Shown: positions 43,601 through 54,845 of the stretch, one piece after another
Position numbering within the stretch: the stretch's first letter is position 1
How the letters are laid out: every line of letters starts with the position of its first letter
Source of the DNA: Eunapius fragilis
Lineage: Eukaryota; Porifera; Demospongiae; Spongillida; Spongillidae
DNA: 64,000 bases
Assembly: GCA_963681505.1 (NCBI GenBank)
Contig: OY811971.1
Location: forward strand, 5,493,408 to 5,557,407
Reading direction: 5' to 3'
Made by a program: the position numbers and the translations under genes
Notes under the pieces: model-generated
Seen by the model: the letters and a program-made list of their open reading frames with translations, nothing else
What the model was told of the DNA's origin: nothing
Databases searched by the model: none

Positions 43601-46600
43601 ATTGACATACTTGACTCCTGCAGGAGTCATACATTTGACTCCTGCAGGAGTCATACATGGAGATTGCTCACTCCTGCAGGAGTCATACATATTGACATAT
43701 GACTCATATAGGAGCCATTGATACTGACATACTGGACTGCTTCAGGAGTCATGCATGTAGGGTGTGTAACCTTTTTTATAAATCAAAATCGATTATTTCG
43801 ACTATGAAGAAAAGTCCAATCGACTTTTCAGGTTTATAGCAACTTGCAAATCGGTTAGTAGAAACTATAAATCGATTTTGGCGATTAATGCACTATTAAT
43901 TTGCCAACGATTACCTAGGTTTTTCCAGGTTTGTCCTTTTTAATAATGGCACGATGATAAATCACAGTTTCTCAACTAGTATAGCCAATTTTATTGCTCA
44001 TCAGTTACTTATGCCAACTTGAAATCATTAAAACAACAAAGATAGTATCCACAGGGACTAGGAACGATGTGCATGCCAATATTACGCCAAACCCATGATT
44101 CAATGGCGGCGGATTGTGACCCGCAAGCTTTTTTTTTTCCACCGTGGCTATTTGTTTCCCCGCTACCATCGTACTCAGTACAAAGAATGGGATTTTAGAT
44201 TACTGAGATAAAAATGAAAATGAATAGTTTGTCCATCCCGCAGCTTGCGCTCTTTTCTTAATTGTACAAAATGCATGTATCATACCCATCCGCCACAATT
44301 GGCAGTTAAAATCCATTATTCTCCCTCATTATACAATTAAATAAGTACTGAGCAGTGTCATGCAGCTAGACACCTCATGGTGGAACACCGCTCCACGCAT
44401 ATGAGAAAGCCGCCAATCGAGACATGTATGATATTTAGAACGTCATGGCCCGGCCGGGCCGCCGAACGTCTGGAAACAAGCCAGTGTACCGTGCAAAAGA
44501 GTACGTAGCGCGTTTGATCATGCACATGTACAATACGTGCGAACGTATACATTTAAATAGCCGTGCCCAGGGCCCCACCGCGTATATTGAAGGAGGGCAC
44601 TGATGGTTACCTTCAGCCGGGTCCCCAGACGTGCGACTATACATCACAATGTTTCTTTTTTAACCCGTTAGTATGCCTTTGTACAGGCGGGAAAAGCGAA
44701 GGGCATATTAAAAGGGGTAATCGATTTGCTACCGATTTTTGCATATGAAGGAAACAAATATCGACTAATCGCGACTAAGAAAAACAGAATCGGTTATTTC
44801 GACTAATGGAAATTCTGCAATCGGTAACCTGCTATTCTACTAAGTGCATAGTCGACCGAATAGGTAATCGAGAATAATCGATTAACCTACAAAACCTGAA
44901 AATCGGTTACACACCCTACATGCATGGAGATACTTGACTCCTGCAGGAGTCATACATATAGACATACTTGACTCCTGCAGGAGTCATACATTGAAATACA
45001 GGACTCATACATTGAAATACTTTACTCCTGCAGGAGTCAGACATATTGACATACTAGACTCCTGCAGGAGTCATAAATTGAAATACTTGACTCCTGCAGG
45101 AGTCAGATATATTGACATACTTGACTCCTGCTGGAGTCTTAAATAGAAATACTTGACTCCTGCAGGAGTCATACATTGAAATACTTGAGTGACATACTTG
45201 ACTCCTGCAGGAGTCATGCATAGTGACATACTTGACTCCTGCAGGAGTCATGCATGGAGATACTTGACTCCTGCAGGAGTCAGTCGTACATATTGACATA
45301 CTTGACTCCTGTATGAGTCATACATTGAAATACTTGACTCCTGCAGGACTCATACATTGAAATACTTGACTCCTGCAGGAGTCAGACGTATTGACATACT
45401 AGACTCCTGCAGGAGTCATAAATTGAAATACTTGACTCCTGCAGGAGTCAGATATATTGACATACTTGACTCCTGCTGGAGTCATAAATTGAAATACTTG
45501 ACTCCTGCAGGAGTCATACATTGAAATACTTGAGTGACATGCTTGAATCCTGCAGGAGTCATACATACTGACATACTTGACTCCTGCAGGAGTCATGCAT
45601 GGAGATACTTGACTCCTGCAGGAGTCGTACATATTGACATACTTGACTCCTGTATGAGTCATACATTGAAATACTTGACTCCTGCGGGACTCATACATTG
45701 AAATACTTGACTCCTGCAGGAGTCAGACGTATTGACATACTAGACTCCTGCAGGAGTCATAAATTGAAATACTTGACTCCTGCAGGAGTCAGACATATTG
45801 ACATACTTGACTCCTGCAGGAGTCATGCATTGAGATGCTTGACTTATGCCGGAGTCTTGCATACTGACATACTTGACTCCTGCAGGAGTCATGCATATAT
45901 ATAGTTGACTCCTACAGGAGTCATGCATACTGATATACTTGACTACTGCGGGAGTCATGCATGGAGATACATGACTCCTGGAGGAGTCATTCATTGAGAT
46001 ACTTGACTCCTGCAGGAGTCATGCATACTGACATACTTGACTCTTGCAGGAGTCATACAAATACATAGTTGACTCCTGCAGTAGTTATACATATTGACAT
46101 ACTTTACTCCTGCAGGAGTCATTCATTGAAATATTGGACTCCTGCAGGAGTCATGCATACTGACACACTTGACTCTTGTAGGAGTCATACATTGAAATAC
46201 TTGACTCCTGCAGGAGTCATTCATAGTGACATACTTGACTCCTGCAGCAGTCATACAAACTGACATACTTGACTCCTGCAGGAGTCATGCAAATATATAG
46301 TTGACTCCTGTAGGAGTCATACATATTGACATACATGACTGCTGCCAGACTCATACAATCATTGAGTAACTTGACTCCTGCAGGAGTCATACATTGAGTA
46401 ACTTGTCTCCTGCAGGAGTCATGCATACTGATATACTTGACTCCTGCAGGAGTCATGCAAATATATAGTTGACTCCTGCAGGAGTCATACATATTGACAT
46501 ATGACTCCTGCAGGAGTCATTCATACTGACATACTTGACTCCTGCAGGAGTCATGCATGGAGATACTTGACTCCTTTAGGAGTCATACATATTGACATAT

Positions 46601-48351
46601 TTCACTCCTGCAGGAGTCATACTTTGAATTACTTGACTCCTGCAGGAGTCATACATTGAAATACTTGACTCCTGCAGGAGTCATACATTGTAATACTTGA
46701 ATGACATACTTGACTCCTGCAGGAGTCATCCATACTGACATACTTGCTCCTGCAGGAGTCATGCATGGAGATACTTGACTCCTGCAGGAGTCATACATTG
46801 AGATAATTGACTCCTGCAGGAGTCTTGCATACTGACTTACTTGACTCCTGCAGGAGTCATGCAAATATATAATTGACTCCTGCAGGAGTAATACATACTG
46901 ACATACTTGTATCCTGCAGGAGTCATGCATGGAGATACATTACTCTTGGAGGAGTCATACATATTGACATACTTTACTACTGCACTCATTGAAATATTTG
47001 ACTCCTGCAGGAGTCATGCATACTGACAAACTTGACTCTTGTAGGAATCATACATTTAAATACTTGACTCCTGCAGGAGTCATTCATAGTGACATATTTG
47101 ACTCCTGCAGCAGTCATACAAACTATCATACTTGACTCCTGCAGGAGTCATACATGGAGATTGCTCACTCCTGCAGGAGTCATGCATGGAGATGCATGAC
47201 TTCTGCAGAAGTCATACATATTGACATGAGTCATACATTGAACTACTCGACTCCCGCAGGTGTCATGCATAGTGACATAATTAACTCCTGCAGGAGTTAT
47301 AGATTGAGTAACTTGACTCATGCAGGAGTCATACATTGAGTAACTTGACTCTTGCAGGAGTCATGCATACTGACATACTTGACTCCTGCAGGAGTCATGC
47401 AAATATATAGTTGACTCCTGCAGGAGTCATACATATTGGCATACTTGACTCCTGCCAGACTCATACAATCTGACATTCTTGACTCCTGCAGGAGTCATAC
47501 ATGGAGATTGCTCACTCCTGCAGGAGTCATACAAATTGACATATGACTCCTGCAGGAGCCATTCATACTAACATACTTGACTCCTGCAGGAGTCATGCAT
47601 GGAGATACTTGACTCGTTTAGGAGTCATAAATATTAACAAATTTGACTCCTGCAGGAGTCATACATTGAAATACTTGACTCCTGCAGGAGTCATACATTG
47701 AAATACTTGACTCCTGCAGGAGTCATACATTGAAATACTTGACTCCTGCAGGAGTCATGCATACTGACATACTTGACTCTTGTAGGAGTCATAAATTGAA
47801 ATACTTGACACTTGCAGGATTCATTCATAGTGACATATTTGACTCCTGCAGGAGTCATACATACTGACATACTTGACTCTTGCGAGAGTCATACATGGAG
47901 ATTGTTCACTCCTGCAGGAGTCATGCATGGAGATACATGACTTCTGCAGAAGTCATACATATTTACGTACTTGACTCCTTCAGGAGTCATACATTAAACT
48001 ACTTGACTAAAGCAGGTGTCATGCTTAGTGACATACTTGATTCCTGCAGGAGTCATACATTGAGATACTTGACTCCTGCAGGAGTCATGCGTACTGACAT
48101 ACTTGAGTCTTGCAGGAGCCATGCAAATACAAAGTTGACTCCTGCAGGAGTTATACATATTGACATACTTGACTCATGCAGGAGTCATACATACTGACAT
48201 ACTTGACTCCTGCAGGATTCATACATGGAGATTGCTCACTCCTGCAAGAGTCATACATATTGACATATGAGTCCTATAGGAGTCATTGATACTGACATAC
48301 TTGACTCCTTCAGGAGTCATGCATGGAGATACTTGACTCCTGCAGGAGTCA
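37624..48351. repeat. Palindromic satellite array, GACTCCTGCAGGAGTC core
   Basis: Hundreds of units, each the 16-bp perfect palindrome GACTCCTGCAGGAGTC (or a near variant) plus a 16- or 18-bp spacer, giving a 32/34-bp period. Spacers fall into a few classes: atacattgaaatactt, atgcatactgacatactt, atgcatggagatactt, atgcaaatatatagtt, agacatattgacatactt. The classes recur in ordered blocks: for example 39518-39888 recurs 2,157 bp later at 41675-42045, and 38440-38550 recurs near 43307-43420. A slipped 11-bp unit (gagaaatgcag) is present five times at 40940-41010 but once in the sister block at 37760. Open frames on both strands (T-P-A-G-V, D-S-C-R-S) are artefacts. The array is interrupted by a MITE (43758-44918). 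Confidence 0.95.
43758..44918. mobile_element. hAT-type MITE, 1,161 bp, 8-bp TSD
   Basis: Terminal inverted repeats TAGGGTGTGTAACC (43758-43771) and its complement (44905-44918) are flanked by the direct repeat CATGCATG (43750-43757 and 44919-44926). Removing the element restores a normal satellite unit (gtcatgcatggagatac). Sub-terminal regions hold many AATCGA/TCGGTT motifs in both orientations, likely transposase-binding sites. No transposase is encoded. An 8-bp TSD with a YAGGG start is typical of hAT. The near-perfect ends suggest a fairly recent insertion. Confidence 0.9.
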
Positions 48352-49320
48352 TCTGAACCTGCGTCAGCAGGTTCAATATAGGATTGATTGTGGAGTGATG
48401 AATGTCATTAAAATTTTTAAATCGCGTCGGGAGGGACAACGAAGAAACGGATTGCTTATCACTTTGCAGCTATCGAACGACAACACCAAGATCTACGTTT
48501 TCGTGCTAGTTTCATGTCATTAAACTATGCGCTTCCAGACAAACAAAAAACCTGCTTCTCGTGCCCATTCCCAAAAAAATTGTTGGTCGTCGTCGTCCTC
48601 TTCTCCGTCAAGTATAACTCACGCTAGGAATGGTTTTAAAGAACGGCAATGATACCAAACGCTTCAGAATTTACCGGCGCGGTGCCCCTTAAGGTCATAA
48701 TTGAGAAAGAAGCTACAACGAAAAAGTATCATATACGGTATGGGTATACTAAATACCTGCGAGCTGTGCATTTAATAATCCTGAAAAATTGAAATAGGCC
48801 TATATTTAGCCCATACAACAGACCGTGCACTATATGTTGAGACGTGAGTGGGCTAAATATTTTACATACTAGTACGTATTTATTAAAGTTATATAGTAAC
48901 TTGTGGTCGGGGCAATGCACAAAGCGTTCGTAAGGTATAGACATTTGTCCATTGCACATCGTTCCTCATCACATTACAGTTATGAAGCTTCGTTGACACG
49001 GAGAAAAAAAAAACTTATGAAACAAGTAAATAAAAGCCTTCTCTAACGAGAAAGTTGGTGGGCATATAGGATTGACAATGGTGGTGTAAAAAGCACGGAA
49101 ACAAGTGTGACAGAAATTTTACTGGAAAATTGAAATAGGCCTATATTTAGCCAACTCACATTTAGGCAGCGCACGCCTGAGAAAATGGGCTAAATATATA
49201 GGCCTATTTCAATTTTCCAGTAAAATTTCTGTCACACTTGTTTCCGTGCTTTTTACACCACCATTGTCAATCCTATATGCCCACCAACTTTCTCGTTAGA
49301 GAAGGTTTTTATTTACTTGT
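48352..49320. mobile_element. 969-bp insert in the satellite, unclassified
   Basis: Foreign sequence between two satellite stretches. Its left edge, ctgaacctgcgtcagcaggt and following bases, is itself a 9-bp-arm hairpin. Its right part (49022-49320) is a long inverted repeat. A short related motif (ttgaaataggcctatattta, then gggctaaatat) occurs at 48789-48860. No coding frame or clear TSD was found. It could be a fold-back element or two nested inserts. Confidence 0.6.
49022..49320. repeat. Long hairpin: 131/133-bp arms, 35-bp loop
   Basis: Left arm 49022-49152 and right arm 49188-49320 are reverse complements except for one substitution and one 2-bp difference. The loop is 49153-49187. The right arm ends exactly where the satellite resumes. 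A transcript would fold into an almost perfect ~130-bp duplex, a possible small-RNA source. Confidence 0.9.
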
Positions 49321-49907
49321 ACATATTGACATACTTGACTCCTGCAGGAGTCATACATTGAAATACTTGACTCCTGCAGGAGTCATACATTGAAATACTT
49401 GACTCCTGCAGGAGTCAGACATATTGACATTCTTTACCCTGCAGGAGTCATAAATTGAAATACTTGACTCCTGCAGGAGTCAGACATATTGACATACTTG
49501 ACTCCTGCAGAAGTCATGAATTGAAAGACTTGACTCCTGCAGGAGTCATACATTGAAATACTTGAGTGACATACTTGACTCCTGCAGGAGTCATATATAC
49601 TGACATACTTGACTCCTGCAGAAGTCATGCATGGAGATACTTGACTCCTGCAGGAGTCATACATCGAGATACTTGACGTATGCCGGAGTCTTGCATACTG
49701 ACATACTTGACTCCTGCAGGAGTCATACATACTGACATACTTGACTCTTGCAGGAGTCATGCAAATACATAGTTGACTCCTGCAGTAGTTATACATATTG
49801 ACATACTTTACTCCTGCAGGAGTCATTCATTGAAATATTGGACTCCTGCAGGAGTCATGCATACTGACATACTTGACTCCTGCAGGAGTCATACATATTG
49901 ACATACG
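49321..49907. repeat. Palindromic satellite, right segment
   Basis: Continuation of the GACTCCTGCAGGAGTC array after the hairpin insert, with the same spacer classes. It ends at about 49907 (acatacgtcacaaatg). Confidence 0.9.
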
Positions 49908-49909
49908 TC

Positions 49910-50400
49910 ACAAATGTCTCTAGATAGGGAAGATGTTGTACAAGAGGTGTTGTTAGTAGATGTAGAGGGGATGATGGTGACAACAGAATATGTGGTGGGG
50001 TATGTGTTAGACAATGAAGGTAATGTAGCTGATCATGTAATGCAACTTGTAGTTGATATAGTAGGTGTGAATAATGGTTGAGCAAGGTTACCACTTGTTG
50101 AAGAGTTAATGGTTTGTGTAGTCATGTTGATAGTGGTTGTTACAGGGTCTGGACAAAGACTAGAAGTAGTTGTGGATGTGGCTATAACAGGATTTGAACT
50201 GGAGCTGGATGGAGTAACTGATGTGGAATTGGAACTGGAGCTGGATACAAGGACTGGAATGGAACTGGAACTGGATACAATGACTGGAAATTCGAATGGA
50301 ACTAGAACTGGTGAAAATGTCTGCAGATAGTGAACTGGAAGATAATGTAGAATTTTTACTAGGTTGTGTATCAGAATATGTGGCATTAGTACTCATATTC
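49910..50400 (-). pseudogene. Ser/Thr-rich low-complexity coding remnant
   Basis: On the minus strand the sequence reads as mucin-like Ser/Thr-rich peptide: M-S-T-N-A-T-Y-S-D-T-Q-P-S-K-N-S-T-L from about 50395, continuing in a shifted frame as S-N-S-T-S-V-T-P-S-S-S-S-S-N-P and T-T-I-N-M-T-T-Q-T-I-N-S-S-T-S to a TGA at 50033, with further S/T-rich codons beyond (N-T-Y-P-T-T-Y-S-V-V). There is a tandem repeat of ggaactggagctggatacaa at 50215-50285. At least one frame change and one stop interrupt it. It may be a fragment of a glycosylated surface protein or just a composition effect. Confidence 0.3.
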
Positions 50401-51116
50401 AGAGATGTTGGGGAGATATGGGAGAAGGGATGGGGAGTGGGGAAGGTATACTCAAAGATATGGGTGATGTAGGCAAGCCTTTGTCAAAATACGTTTGTAT
50501 CGATGAAAGTTCGTGGTTACGGGTTACGTACCGTCTCTGACGTTTGCCTTTGGGCGCGTCCTTTGAAATTTGTGAGGTCCTTATGTTGGCGTTGGAAGAT
50601 AGCAGTATATGGAGGATAGTATGTTTGGAGCAATACAGATTAAAAGATGAAGACGTTAATTAGTACTTATCGGTTGTCGGTAATCGCGCAAGTTCTCTCC
50701 GGGTATATGGGCAAATATATTTCGGCGTTTTCAGCCTTCCTCAGTGCCACGGCGGATACGAATGCGCGGTGTTACAAATTGGGTGTTATATATGTGGGTG
50801 CGTGCGTATGGCATGAATTTAGCAGGTGTGTGTAGCGGGTGTGTGCGTGCAGCTGAAATTTCTACTTCTAGATTGTTCTGGTGTTGAGCTGTAGTTTTCC
50901 AAAAAAAGGCGGTGTTAGATCATACGATGGCTTGTAGTGGGCGGTGGTTGCTCATCGTGAAGGAGGAGCTCTTTGTGGATCTATGAATAAAATACAAGTT
51001 ATTGGAAGATAAAAATTGGTAGTAACAAAATGGTGGTGGGACAAAAGTACGGGAGTCGTTGTTTCTTTTTGAAGATGGTGCTCTAGGATGAAATGAGAAT
51101 AAAGGATGATAAGCAT
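50400..51116. other. No gene seen
   Basis: No supported exon. The segment tttcggcgttttcagccttc near 50720-50740, followed by ctcagtgcc, resembles a motif seen near ends of some retroelements, but nothing else supports that. The rest is unassigned. Confidence 0.35.
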
Positions 51117-51345
51117 CAGTGGCGGATACAGGGGGGGGGGGGGGTTCCGGGGGTCGTAACCCCCCCCCTCAGGGCCAAGCATGAAATTATTATATCACGT
51201 GCACTGTTTATGAATATCATATTGTACCCCACGTGTCTATTGTCAGCAGTTCGCGCGCGATGAAACGATCAACGTCAATTTTGGCAGGTTTCCCAGTGGC
51301 GGATCCAGGGGGGGGGGGGGGGGGGGGGGTCCAGGGTGTCTGGAC
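51117..51345 (+). mobile_element. Two same-facing hAT-like element ends with G runs
   Basis: CAGTGGCGGATACAGG at 51117 and CAGTGGCGGATCCAGG at 51294 are near-identical, followed by runs of 14 and 22 G. A CAGTGGCGGATCCAGG start is familiar to me as the terminus of metazoan hAT-like elements. They face the same way 177 bp apart; matching right ends were not found, so these are fragments or nested insertions. Confidence 0.5.
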
Positions 51346-52056
51346 CACTCCCTCGAACCTGAATATGAATATAATTCGCATATGACGTGTCGCACGTGAG
51401 ATATACATTTCTACGGAGTGCACTTTGTGAAGTTGCTAAATAGCTTATCTTATTGCTGATTCATTGGTTAGTACTATATTTTAGTTCTGTAAATTGCGAG
51501 ATACGTAGTAGGCTGGTATTTATACGTAAGATAAATGTATTCCCAAATGCTAACCCACGGTCGTTTCTTTCCGCAGTTATTTTTATTCGTGCTCTATTAT
51601 TAGTACCCATCAAGGTTGAATGCACCTTGCTGCAAGACCATTGCAAATTTAAATTTTAAATTATAAATTTTAACAAAGAAACTAAGCCGGCGCATGTAAC
51701 GTACAATGCAAATCTGCGACGAAACACACTAGCCGAATAAATCCGCAAAACCACAATAGCCTGGAAATCAGAACGTAACGGAGTGGCACGCATTTATTGG
51801 TTGTGATTGATTGTACAATCTGTGGAATGTGTACAAAACAATTTTTCGGTAAATTTTAAGTGGTTCAAATAGCAAAGGAAACTGCATGCATGTAACAACA
51901 CAGCCATTTAAATCCATAAGACTACAATAGCCTGGAAATCCGGCAGAATGTAACGGAGTGTCACTCATTTATTGGCGTTGATTGCCTTCGTTTCCCATTC
52001 CCGGCCCCCTTACATGTACAATCTGTGGAAAAATTGGAATGCGCACCAAAAAAATT
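51346..52056. other. No gene seen; short internal duplication
   Basis: The block aatagcctggaaatc, cgtaacggagtg, cattattggt occurs at about 51757-51805 and again at 51927-51980, a 170-bp tandem duplication. No exon is supported. Confidence 0.4.
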
Positions 52057-52241
52057 TTGAGCTGAGCGAAGGCTTGTCTATGGAAACGTCTTCCTCACTG
52101 TCGTGCTCAAACTGCTGCCTTGAGTTGGACTGGGGAAGAGTGTGGTGGGACCCTAGGGCCATCTTCACGCTGCCATCTTGTTGGAAGTCCTCGTTCAGCC
52201 TGTCCCTAGAGTACGCCCGGGAACGCTTGGTGAACTCCTCG
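52057..52241 (-). pseudogene. Third fragment of the receptor tail exon
   Basis: About 185 bp match the tail exons at 32370-32560 and 53175-53360 (minus-strand peptide F-T-K-R-S-R-A-Y-S-R-D-R-L-N-E-D-F then H-H-T-L-P-Q-S-N-S-R-Q-Q-F-E-H). Both edges are abrupt: aaaaaaatttt on one side and atggtccaagcacg on the other. It lies about 850 bp from the complete tail exon of receptor copy B and has no neighbouring receptor exon of its own. Confidence 0.85.
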
Positions 52242-53095
52242 ATGGTCCAAGCACGAATTAACTCAAACGTGGCGGGGTTGGGAGCAGTCTGGGGACCCGA
52301 CTGATGATTGTACTAGGTTGTACTACTATCCACCTATCAGTCCTGTCGGGTCACCTTGGATGGTCCAATACTAATGCTACATAGCCTACCCCTCCCCTCA
52401 GAAAAAGGGGAAGGTATCAGGTGGCCAATTCCACCTCCTCCTTTCCTGGAAAAAGTGGGGTAGTGGACACTTTGCCCCCTTGCCTGGCCCCTTATTCATA
52501 TTATTCATATGCCAATGTGAATGAGATGCAGACATGCATCCCTCCCCCTTTCAAGGCCAACACACACTCCTCCCTCTACCTCCCTCACAAGGCCAACACA
52601 CAGTAGGTAACATACGAGGCACACCACCCTATGAAGTTTTGCAAACTTGTAGTACTAAATAATTAGTGTTTTACTGCAACAAAAAGAGTTACACACAACA
52701 TTGTTGCCTAGTGTATCACGGCCTCCAGCATTAAAATGACATGTGCTAGGTTGTTTCATATTTCTTCGCCTGAATTTACATCCCCAACTTTTTAATAGTG
52801 AACCTACTTCGACACTGGTACGTACAATGCTATGTGTATTCCATGTCACATGAAAAAGGAAACGAGAAACTAGAGCTATGGTGAATCTTTTATATAAAAT
52901 ACTAAAAGGCACAGTACCATTTTAAAAGTGTTATAAGGTATATTATATTCCCCAATCTTAGTCTTTTTGTAAAAAGAAATATTTTGGACAAGTGAACCGT
53001 TACGTAATGCAGTATAGAGATAATGAGAAGAAAATATTTGTCATGCGTGAGAGTGTGTGTGTGTGTGTGTATGTGCATTTGTGTGAACTTTCTGG

Positions 53096-54797
53096 TCATA
53101 CAAAGGTTCCTGTTGCAATTGCCTGGGCCATTTTACCCTCCAGCTTGAATGTCTCCATGGAGTCAGACGGCGGCGTTGAGCTGAGTGAAGGCTTGTCTAT
53201 GGACACATCTTCCTCACTGTCGTGCTCAAACTGCTGCCTTGAGTTGGACTGGGGAAGAGTGTGGTGGGACCCTAGGGCCATCTTCACGCTGCCATCTTTT
53301 TGGAAGTCCTCGTTCAGCCTGTCCCTAGAGTACGCCCGGGAGCGCTTGGTGAACTCCTCGAAGGAGGGTGGGTTGATGTAGGCCACGGCCTGCCCAAGCA
53401 TGTAGGTGGAGCTCCCACCAGTGTGGGCTGTGTGGGTGCTCTCTGAATAGGAGATGCCATCTGTATCCAGCTGCTGCTCCTGTTGCTGTGACATCCTGTT
53501 ATGGAATGGCCACACATGAACTCATGATTGGGTAGGGGGAAAGGGGGAGGGAGAGAAGGAGGAGGGGGAGGGGGGAGAAAGGGGAGTGGAGGAAAGAAGA
53601 AGGCCACATGGCACTTTGTGCTTATTTGTCTCCAATAATTATACCATTGAACAATAAGCACAGCACTCTTCCTATATCGCTCCTCTGTCCCTTCCTCCTC
53701 CTCCTCTCTTTCCTCTTCCTTCTCCTCCTCCCCCTCTTCCCATTCTGACTCACTGGAACTTCTGCCCCCTCATTTCATAGTCTTGTATGATATCTCTCTC
53801 AAGGTGCACATCCTCTGTGCTCCTTATGAATGTTCCACTCTTCACTGTTGGGCACAGAGTCACCAGGTTATATTGCACGTATGCCTCTCTCGCACACCTA
53901 TGCATACCTCTGTATATCTTTGTTTTGTGACGCCTTCTCCAACCAATCCCAAGAGGTGTGAGCATGATGATGGCTACTATGAGCAGCCCTATGGCCACAC
54001 ACATGGCAATGAACCCCACCGTCTTTGGGAAGGGTAGATCAGCTGAGCTGTAAGCTGCTACAAGGGAGTGTGAGTGGGGAAAGAGAGGAGGGAGGGAGGG
54101 TGGAAGGGGAGGAGAGAGGGAAGGGGAGGAGGGAGCAGTAAGGGGATGTAGCAGAAGGGGAAATGATGGATGAAGGGGTAAGGGAGGTGAAAGGTTAAGG
54201 GGAAGTGCAGGAGTGACGGGAAAGGTACGTGCAAGAGGGAAGAAGGGAACAGCAATGGAAACAGGTTATTGGTGAGGCAATTAAACATATGCTGAGGTGA
54301 CCTACATGATGTGACAACGCTGGAGAAAGGTCCCCTTCCAGCAGAGGTGTTGGCTGCCACCCTCACCTCATAGGAGTAGAGAGGTTTGAGGCCCGTGAGG
54401 TGGAACACTGTGGTGTTGCTACCCACATAGACCTCAGTGAAGGGCAAGTTGGAGCCAGCCTCCCTGTATTGGATGCAGTAGTCTGTGAGCACTCCATTGG
54501 ATCCTGATGCTGACGCAGGGCCGACGCCGGCCGTTCAAGCAGGTGCGGCCATGGCCGCACCACTTTTTGAAACTTCGATTTAAAAAAAAAATTATACTTT
54601 ATAGTTAATTGCGTACTCTGCTGCATGATGCAAGTGCTATTCATTTAATACTCATCTCGCTTGTGGCTCCTTTTTGCTCATCAATCCTTTGTTTCATTTC
54701 ATACAAGCGCCTGGCCTGCGCGCGGTTTGGCCGCACCACTTTTTAAATGCCGGCATCGGCTCTGTGACGGAGGTTATGAAGACATAAGATAAATGGG

Positions 54798-54845
<48 letters not shown>

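Noticed and set aside
37624-49907. CRISPR array (palindromic repeats with 16-18-bp spacers)
   Set aside because: Spacers fall into a few recurrent classes instead of being unique, repeats are too short and variable, there are no cas genes, and the context is a eukaryotic genome.
50700-50760. Retroelement-like 3-prime motif (tttcggcgttttcagccttc)
   Set aside because: A resemblance only; no reverse transcriptase or element boundary nearby supports it.
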